DNA of 33,528 nucleotides from Nocardia cyriacigeorgica NBRC 100375. GTDB lineage: Bacteria; Actinomycetota; Actinomycetes; Mycobacteriales; Mycobacteriaceae. Below the pieces are notes generated by a model. The model ran no database searches and was not told the origin of the DNA. It saw only the letters and a program-made list of their open reading frames with translations. Position numbers and translations under genes: made by a program. Where the stretch lies: NCBI RefSeq assembly GCF_000308555.1, contig NZ_BAFY01000155.1, positions 1 through 33,528 of the forward strand, given 5' to 3'. Shown here piece by piece: positions 29,049 to 33,528 of this stretch (position 1 is its first letter; each line of letters starts with the position of its first letter).

Positions 29049-29627
29049 TCAGGCGGCCAGCGAATCGATCCAGCGCGCCAATCGATCCCCCTCCGCCCGC
29101 ATCAAGCCGGGATCGCGAAAAGTGTTGGTGAGTAGCGAAATACCCTGATAGGCGGCGATCAACGCGACACCGAGTTCGGCGGCATCCGCCCGGCCCATCT
29201 GCTCGAACTGCCGTTGCGCCCAGTCCACCAGCACCCGCATGGTGGCGGCGATCTCCGCGTCCAGCACCTCGGGGCGCTTGTCCATCTCGGAGGCGAGTGT
29301 GCCGAACGGGCAGCCGAACCGCGCCGCCTGATCACGCAGATCGACCCAGCCGGCGATCAGCGCTCGCAGCCGCTCGCGCGGAGTTCCGAGGCCATCGAGC
29401 TCCGCGAGCAGATGCCCCAGCCTGTGTCGATGCGCTTCGACCGCCGCCTCGATCAGCTGATCCTTGGTCTTGAAGTAGTAGTAGACATTGCCGACCGGCA
29501 CCTCGGCCGCCTTCGCGATGTCGGCGATGGTGGTCTTCTCGATACCGCGCTCGTAGAAGACCTGAACGGCGGCATCCACCAGACGCTGGCGCTTTCCCGC
29601 CTTCACCGCAACTTGTGAGTCAGTCAT
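29049..29627 (-). CDS. TetR-family repressor
   Basis: One-component repressor of 192 residues. The N-terminal helix-turn-helix is classical (LVDAAVQVFYERGIEKTTIADIAKAAEVPVGNVYYYFKTKDQLIEAAV, about residues 16-63), followed by an all-helical ligand domain. The ATG at 29625-29627 has no Shine-Dalgarno, but TACAGT lies 7 bases upstream, suggesting a leaderless transcript. A 20-bp operator-like dyad covers the -10 and the start codon itself. A second copy lies before the divergent NmrA-like gene. The layout predicts that it represses itself and that neighbour, with a small redox-active or electrophilic ligand as a possible inducer (inference). Confidence 0.93.
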   Translation of the reverse strand: MTDSQVAVKAGKRQRLVDAAVQVFYERGIEKTTIADIAKAAEVPVGNVYYYFKTKDQLIEAAVEAHRHRLGHLLAELDGLGTPRERLRALIAGWVDLRDQAARFGCPFGTLASEMDKRPEVLDAEIAATMRVLVDWAQRQFEQMGRADAAELGVALIAAYQGISLLTNTFRDPGLMRAEGDRLARWIDSLAA

Positions 29628-29637
29628 ACAACTAACT
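29618..29637. promoter_or_regulatory. TetR operator copy 2 over the tetR start
   Basis: AGTCAGT-N6-ACTAACT has one mismatch from perfect dyad symmetry. The tetR start codon (29625-29627) falls inside the 6-base centre, and the right arm overlaps the candidate -10. Confidence 0.7.
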
Positions 29638-29640
29638 GTA
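29635..29640 (-). promoter_or_regulatory. Candidate -10 of a leaderless tetR transcript
   Basis: TACAGT (minus strand) fits TANNNT and ends 7 bases before the ATG at 29627, where no ribosome site exists. Confidence 0.5.
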
Positions 29641-29668
29641 GACACGCGGCGATACGTCCGCTACGGTG

Positions 29669-29688
29669 AGTTAGTCAGTCAACTAACT
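29669..29688. promoter_or_regulatory. TetR operator copy 1 before the NmrA-like gene
   Basis: AGTTAGT-N6-ACTAACT has perfect 7-bp arms. It ends 11 bases before the ATG at 29700, where it would block the promoter or the transcription start. It shares arms and spacing with the copy at 29618-29637; the centres are 51 bp apart. Confidence 0.75.
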
Positions 29689-29699
29689 AAGTACTTCAC

Positions 29700-30545
29700 A
29701 TGATCGTGGTAACCGGTGCAACCGGAAATGTCGGCACCCCGCTGGTCGGCGCCCTCGCAGCAGCAGGCGCGAACGTGACGGCCGTGTCGCGCACTGTCGA
29801 GCCCGGCAGGGTGGCGCAGGGAGTGCAGGTCCGCCAGGCGGACGTCACCGAGCCGGAGAGCCTGCGACCGATCCTCGACGGGGCCGAGGCCCTGTTCCTG
29901 CACGACACGGGCATGAGTGCGCACCTGATGCGCCCGGCCGACATCCTCGACGTGGCCAAGGCCGGCGGAGTCCGCCGCGTGGTGCTGCTGTCGTCACAGG
30001 GCGTGGCCACCCGGCCCGACTCGGTCTCCCACGGCGCCGTCGCCCAGGCCTTCGATGCGGCAGTACGGCAGTCGGGCCTCGAGTGGACCATCCTGCGACC
30101 GGGAGCTTTCCACTCGAACGCCTTCGCCTGGGCGCCCTCGGTGCGCAACGCCCGGACGGTGGCGGCGCCGTTCGGAGATGTCGGCCTGCCGATCGTCGAC
30201 CCGCGCGATATCGCCGAGGTCGCCGCGGCCGCCCTGCAGTCCGACAGGCACGCCGGACAGGTCTACACCCTCACCGGGCCCGAGTTGAGCTCGCCGCGGC
30301 AGCGGGCGCAGGCCCTGAGTTCCGCCCTGGGTGAGCCGGTCCGGTTCGTCGAACAGACCCGGGCGCAGGCTCATGCGCAGATGCTGGAATTCATGCCCGA
30401 ACCGGTGGTCGAGACCACCCTCGACATCCTCGGCGCCCCGACCGACGAGGAACGGCGGATCAGTCCCGACGTGACGGGGGTGCTCGGCCGGCCGGCCCGG
30501 CCGTTCCAGGACTGGGCGATGGCGCATATCGACGCGTTCCGCTGA
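29700..30545 (+). CDS. NmrA-like NAD(P)-binding oxidoreductase, TetR-controlled
   Basis: Second NmrA/azoreductase-like protein in the window (281 residues). Rossmann motif VTGATGNVGTPLV (4-16), SRTVEPG after the second strand, RRVVLLSSQGV, WTILRPGAFHSNAF, a VYTLTGPELSS segment, and the C-terminal VLGRPARPFQDWAMAH, which closely matches the end of the protein at 13276-14082. It probably reduces a small quinone-like or azo compound with NAD(P)H; the substrate is unknown. The ATG at 29700 lacks a ribosome site; TAAGTA ends 6 bases upstream, so it may be leaderless. It is divergent from tetR, with an operator just upstream. A strong hairpin lies about 140 bases after its stop. Confidence 0.92.
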   Translation: MIVVTGATGNVGTPLVGALAAAGANVTAVSRTVEPGRVAQGVQVRQADVTEPESLRPILDGAEALFLHDTGMSAHLMRPADILDVAKAGGVRRVVLLSSQGVATRPDSVSHGAVAQAFDAAVRQSGLEWTILRPGAFHSNAFAWAPSVRNARTVAAPFGDVGLPIVDPRDIAEVAAAALQSDRHAGQVYTLTGPELSSPRQRAQALSSALGEPVRFVEQTRAQAHAQMLEFMPEPVVETTLDILGAPTDEERRISPDVTGVLGRPARPFQDWAMAHIDAFR

Positions 30546-30682
30546 GCCCAGGTCGCCCAGGCCATCCGGTCCGCCGCCGGCCCAGCACCGCTACCGCGAG
30601 TTCGACGGTAGTGCTCCGGCCCGGCGCGCGCGATGAACCGAGCGGGCCGAGGACAGCCGGCTCATCACAGCGGTCAGCGAAC

Positions 30683-30714
30683 CGGCCCCTCGCGTTGCCG
30701 AACGCGAGGGGCCG
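30683..30714. terminator. Hairpin between the NmrA-like gene and priA
   Basis: A perfect 14-bp stem with a 4-base GCCG loop lies 137 bases after the NmrA-like stop, between convergent genes. It probably ends transcription from the left; after it comes the duplicated priA tail. A weaker bulged hairpin follows at about 30729-30765. Confidence 0.75.
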
Positions 30715-30760
30715 CTCCGGGCGTCGGCGCCGGTTGCCGTGGACTCGGTACAGGGCAACA

Positions 30761-30871
30761 CCGGCCGACGGCAACTCGAGGGCGACGATCAGTCGATGTG
30801 CCGACGGGCCGGCGTCCGCGCACAGCCGGCCGACGGCACCTGCCGGGTGACGATCAACCGATGTCGACGGG
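30761..30871. repeat. Imperfect 65-bp-period duplication of the priA 3' end
   Basis: Segment 30761-30808 resembles 30826-30871, about 39 of 46 aligned bases identical with one 2-base gap. The right copy includes the last codons and the stop of priA. The left copy is outside the gene and looks like a decayed duplicate of that end. Confidence 0.65.
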
Positions 30872-33403
30872 ATCGATCTGCACGCGCAGCGGGGCGTCGG
30901 AGCGTTGCGCGCTGCGGACGGCTTGGGCGGCGGTGAGGGACCGCGACAACGCCGAGGCATCGCGGCGGGGCGTGCGTAGCAGGATGCGTTCGACCTCGGC
31001 GGGCGAATCGCCGGTGAACGGCTTGCGAGCGAACGGCGGCAGCGGTACGGGGCCGAGCAGGTCGACCGACTCCGGAAGGGTTGCCGCCGCGAGGAGTTCG
31101 GTGATGGCCTCGCTGGTGCCGTCGACGGCGGCCATCCGGACCGCGGGCGGGAAGCCGACCTCCGCCCGGCTGTCGACCTCGGCTCGGGCATGCCCGATCG
31201 GATCCCAGCGGATGAGGGCCTGAACCGTCGGAATCGACGGTTCAGCCATCACGAGCACCTGGCCGTGCGGGCGCACCAGGGCGGCGGCGGTCATCCAGCG
31301 GCGCAGAGCGTCCTCGGCCGCGCGCAGATCGGCGCGGCCGAGCAGGGCCCACCCGTCGAGCAGCAGCGCGACGCCGTAGCCGCCGGGCAGCACGGGTTCG
31401 GCGCCGACGGTGGCGACCACCACCTGCGGCCCGGGTTCCACGATGTCGAGGACGGCGCCGCCGCCGGACCCGCGGATCGGCACACCGGGGAACGCCCGCC
31501 CGAGCTCCTCCGCGGTGCGGGTCGCCCCGATCACCACCGCCCGAAGGGCCCGCGAACCGCAAGCGGCGCAACGGAAACCGGCTTCGGTGCGCCCGCACCA
31601 GCGGCAGGCGGGGCTGTGGGCGACCTCGGACGATTCCGGACCAGCCGGCCCGCGCTCGGGCAATGCGAGAGGCCCGTTGCAGTGCCGGCAGCGTGCGGGC
31701 GTCCGGCACCTCCCGCACGCCAGCGCGGGCACGTATCCACGCCGCGGCACCTGGACCAGGACCCCGGCGCCTTCTTTCAGCGCGGACCGGGCTGCCGCGA
31801 ACGCCGCTCCGGGAATCCGCACCGCCCGCGCGACAGGGTCGCGTTCCAAGGCGAGATCGGTATCGCCCGGCGCGCTGATCCGCGGCGTGGCCGAGCGCAG
31901 CGTCGCCCGGTCGGCGACCAGATCGTGGGCCCAGCCGGAGTCGACCACCGCCTGGATTTCGGCGGTTCGCGCGAACCCACCGGCCACGAAGGCCGCGCCT
32001 GTTTCGTGCGCGCGCAGCATCGCCACCTCCCTGGCGTGCGGGTACGGGGCGCGCGGTTCGGCGTAGGTGTCGTCGCCGTCGTCCCAGAGCGCGATCAGGC
32101 CGAGGTCCTGCGCGGGTGCGAATACCGCCGCGCGCGTACCGACGACAACCCGCGCCGACCCGCGCAGCACGGCCAGCCAGCGCCGATACCGGGCCGCCGG
32201 CCCGAGCCCCGCCGACAACCCCACCGCCTTGTCCCCCACCAGCCGCTGACATTCGGCCAGCACCCGATCCAGATCCCGCTGATCGGGCACCATCAGCACC
32301 GCGCTACGCCCACCGGCAACCACGACTGCCGCGAGCTCGGCCAACCGCACCGCCCACTGCTCCCCCGGCAACGCCTGCCACGCCGCCCGCACGCCCCGGC
32401 CGTGCGCCAGTGCCTCGAGGAAGCTCGCACCGTGCAGGTATCTGTTCCAGGACACGAGATCGACACCGGCGCGGTCCAACAGCCCGGCGGGGGTAGCCAC
32501 CGCTTCCGGCGCTGTCGCTTCGGCGGGCCGTCCACTCGGGCTCGGCGATGCGTCGGGGCCGGGGGACTCGTGCGGAGCGCGCGACCGCCCAGGCCCAGGC
32601 GACGCATCCGGGTCATCCGGCACACTCGAACCGTCCGAACCGCCTGGTCCGTGCGACCGGCCGCTGGCTACATTGTGCGTGGCGGCCGCTGGAATCGCCT
32701 CGGCCTGAAAGGTTTTCGACGTCGTCGAGCTACCGGGGGCACTGTGCGTCGGATGCTGCTCTGCCACGGCCCGATCGCCGCGCAGGCCATGCTGCCGTTC
32801 ACCGCCGTCGTCGGTGTCCGGTGGCGCCGAACGGAGGTCGTCATCGGTCCGAGCGGCGCTGTCGACAGCTGGTGCGATATCCGATCCGGCGGCGGACGTA
32901 TCGTCTTCGCCCGCAGCACTATTCGTGACCGGGGTTGTCTTGGCCGACTTGGCTTGCGCGGTCCCCCCGTTCTCGGTGCGCGCATGCCGTGGCGGGATCG
33001 CCAGGCGCAGGACGTCCGCGCGGCTGCCGGCGTACCGGGCGGCCACCGAGGTGACCAGGCGCAGAATCTCCGGGGTGAGGACTCGTTCGGCCGACACCAC
33101 GCGATCCAGCGGCACCAGCTTGCCCGTGTGGTCGCTGGCCGCGAGCCGGTCGAGCAGATAGCCGTCGACCAGGCGACCGGCGAACCGGACCCGCACCCGC
33201 ACGCCCGGCTGCGCGATCTCGTCGTACTCGGGCGGAACGAGATAGTCGAAATCGCGATCCAGGTGCGCCGGGGTCAGCAGTGGGAGTACCCGCGCGATCG
33301 GCAGCGCGAGCCCCGGATCGGATGGTGTGGACGCCCCCGACACAGCCGACACCCCCGGCGACGGTTCGTCGCCGGGGGTGTGCTCGGCCGCGAGTTCGTC
33401 CAC
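30854..33403 (-). CDS. priA: PriA-like primosomal protein N', helicase motifs degenerate
   Basis: Replication-restart factor that recognises stalled forks. The 849-residue protein has the DNA-binding N-terminus (PIARVLPLL, HLDRDFDYLVP, GVRVRVRFAGRLVDGYLL). The zinc-binding cysteine set is present (CGRCRTPARCRHC, CRWCG, CAAC), as is the C-terminal domain ending LRVQIDPVDIG. As in other actinobacterial PriA, the Walker A loop is missing (VVVAGGRSAVLMVPDQRDL) and the DEEH box reads WDDGDD, so helicase activity is doubtful. Unlike the mycobacterial protein of about 655 residues, it carries an acidic Ser/Pro/Gly-rich insertion at about 143-305. Start GTG 33403 lies 13 bases after metK; GTGs at 33352 and 33343 are alternatives that would free a strong hairpin from the coding region. 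Confidence 0.93.
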   Translation of the reverse strand: MDELAAEHTPGDEPSPGVSAVSGASTPSDPGLALPIARVLPLLTPAHLDRDFDYLVPPEYDEIAQPGVRVRVRFAGRLVDGYLLDRLAASDHTGKLVPLDRVVSAERVLTPEILRLVTSVAARYAGSRADVLRLAIPPRHARTENGGTAQAKSAKTTPVTNSAAGEDDTSAAGSDIAPAVDSAARTDDDLRSAPPDTDDGGERQHGLRGDRAVAEQHPTHSAPGSSTTSKTFQAEAIPAAATHNVASGRSHGPGGSDGSSVPDDPDASPGPGRSRAPHESPGPDASPSPSGRPAEATAPEAVATPAGLLDRAGVDLVSWNRYLHGASFLEALAHGRGVRAAWQALPGEQWAVRLAELAAVVVAGGRSAVLMVPDQRDLDRVLAECQRLVGDKAVGLSAGLGPAARYRRWLAVLRGSARVVVGTRAAVFAPAQDLGLIALWDDGDDTYAEPRAPYPHAREVAMLRAHETGAAFVAGGFARTAEIQAVVDSGWAHDLVADRATLRSATPRISAPGDTDLALERDPVARAVRIPGAAFAAARSALKEGAGVLVQVPRRGYVPALACGRCRTPARCRHCNGPLALPERGPAGPESSEVAHSPACRWCGRTEAGFRCAACGSRALRAVVIGATRTAEELGRAFPGVPIRGSGGGAVLDIVEPGPQVVVATVGAEPVLPGGYGVALLLDGWALLGRADLRAAEDALRRWMTAAALVRPHGQVLVMAEPSIPTVQALIRWDPIGHARAEVDSRAEVGFPPAVRMAAVDGTSEAITELLAAATLPESVDLLGPVPLPPFARKPFTGDSPAEVERILLRTPRRDASALSRSLTAAQAVRSAQRSDAPLRVQIDPVDIG
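33349..33381 (-). terminator. Hairpin at the metK/priA junction
   Basis: A perfect 14-bp stem (33349-33362 with 33368-33381) and 5-base loop begin 35 bases past the metK stop. It falls inside the first codons of priA if priA starts at 33403, or upstream if it starts at 33352 or 33343. It could attenuate transcription or translation of priA. Confidence 0.5.
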
Positions 33404-33416
33404 CCGGGCGCGGAAG

Positions 33417-33528
33417 CTACAGGCCGGCGGCGGCGCGCAGCTTGTCGGCGCGGTCGGTGTGCTCCCAGGGCAGGTCGACGTCGGTGCGGCCGAAGTGGCC
33501 GTAGGCGGCGGTCGGCGCGTAGATCGGG
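33417..33528 (-). CDS. metK: S-adenosylmethionine synthetase, 3' end only
   Basis: The last 36 codons plus TAG of a minus-strand gene that begins beyond the right edge. The translated tail contains the MetK C-terminal motif YGHFGR, followed by [18 protein letters not shown], as in actinobacterial MetK. The enzyme makes S-adenosylmethionine, the methyl donor used by RsmB encoded in the same window. metK directly precedes priA by 13 bases and is probably cotranscribed with it, subject to the hairpin after its stop. Confidence 0.93.
   Translation of the reverse strand, partial: PIYAPTAAYGHFGRTDVDLPWEHTDRADKLRAAAGL

Overview
The window comes from the chromosome of a high-GC actinobacterium of the order Mycobacteriales, most likely Nocardia or a close relative. 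The evidence is the codon usage (strong G/C at third positions), frequent GTG starts, and a housekeeping gene order I recognise from the Mycobacterium tuberculosis Rv1392-Rv1440 stretch (metK, priA, fmt, rsmB, rpe, rib genes, uvrC, rapZ, yvcK, whiA, gap, pgk, tpiA). Genus assignment is an inference. I see no tRNA, rRNA, CRISPR array, insertion sequence, prophage or replication origin.

Layout, left to right. 1-8473 (minus strand): uvrC, rapZ-yvcK-whiA, then gap-pgk-tpiA, ending at a strong hairpin near the left edge; many genes overlap by 1-10 bases. 8541-12987 (minus): an accessory aldehyde/alcohol oxidation cassette, with a GAF/Fis-type regulator followed by an aldehyde dehydrogenase and an NDMA-dependent-type alcohol dehydrogenase. 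13276-16222: an NmrA-like oxidoreductase (minus) under a MerR-type promoter, divergent from a lipoprotein gamma-glutamyltransferase (plus). 16491-19475 (minus): riboflavin cluster ribE-ribBA-ribH plus a PH-domain membrane protein. 19476-20795: an 850-base gene-poor stretch with a low-GC core, then an unrecognised 156-residue protein gene preceded by a coupled micro-ORF. This sits where mycobacteria carry ribD and its neighbours. 20808-23275: rpe (minus), divergent rsbW-sigF (plus), then a YjbR/MmcQ-like gene (minus). 23481-26994 (minus): def-fmt-rsmB, with a very long RGG-type extension on RsmB. 27152-30545: a secreted lipase, a PadR regulator, and a TetR regulator divergent from a second NmrA-like oxidoreductase. 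30854-33528 (minus): priA and the 3' end of metK.

The housekeeping genes cover lower glycolysis, cell-envelope and division control (YvcK, RapZ, WhiA), nucleotide excision repair, riboflavin synthesis, the start of protein synthesis (Def, Fmt), rRNA methylation, replication restart and stress response (SigF). The accessory genes between these blocks each come with their own regulator or operator.

The items most worth a second look are: (i) a regulator of the sigma-54 activator family with every recognisable ATPase signature altered or missing; (ii) an RsmB with a roughly 240-residue Gly/Arg-rich tail built on a 22-residue period; (iii) twin AGTYAGT-N6-ACTAACT operators in the tetR/NmrA intergenic region; (iv) a 19-bp-spacer MerR-type promoter with no merR gene nearby; (v) the low-GC segment and micro-ORF before the unknown gene at 20325; (vi) a 65-bp-period duplication of the priA 3' end; and (vii) apparently leaderless divergent starts for rpe/rsbW and tetR/NmrA.
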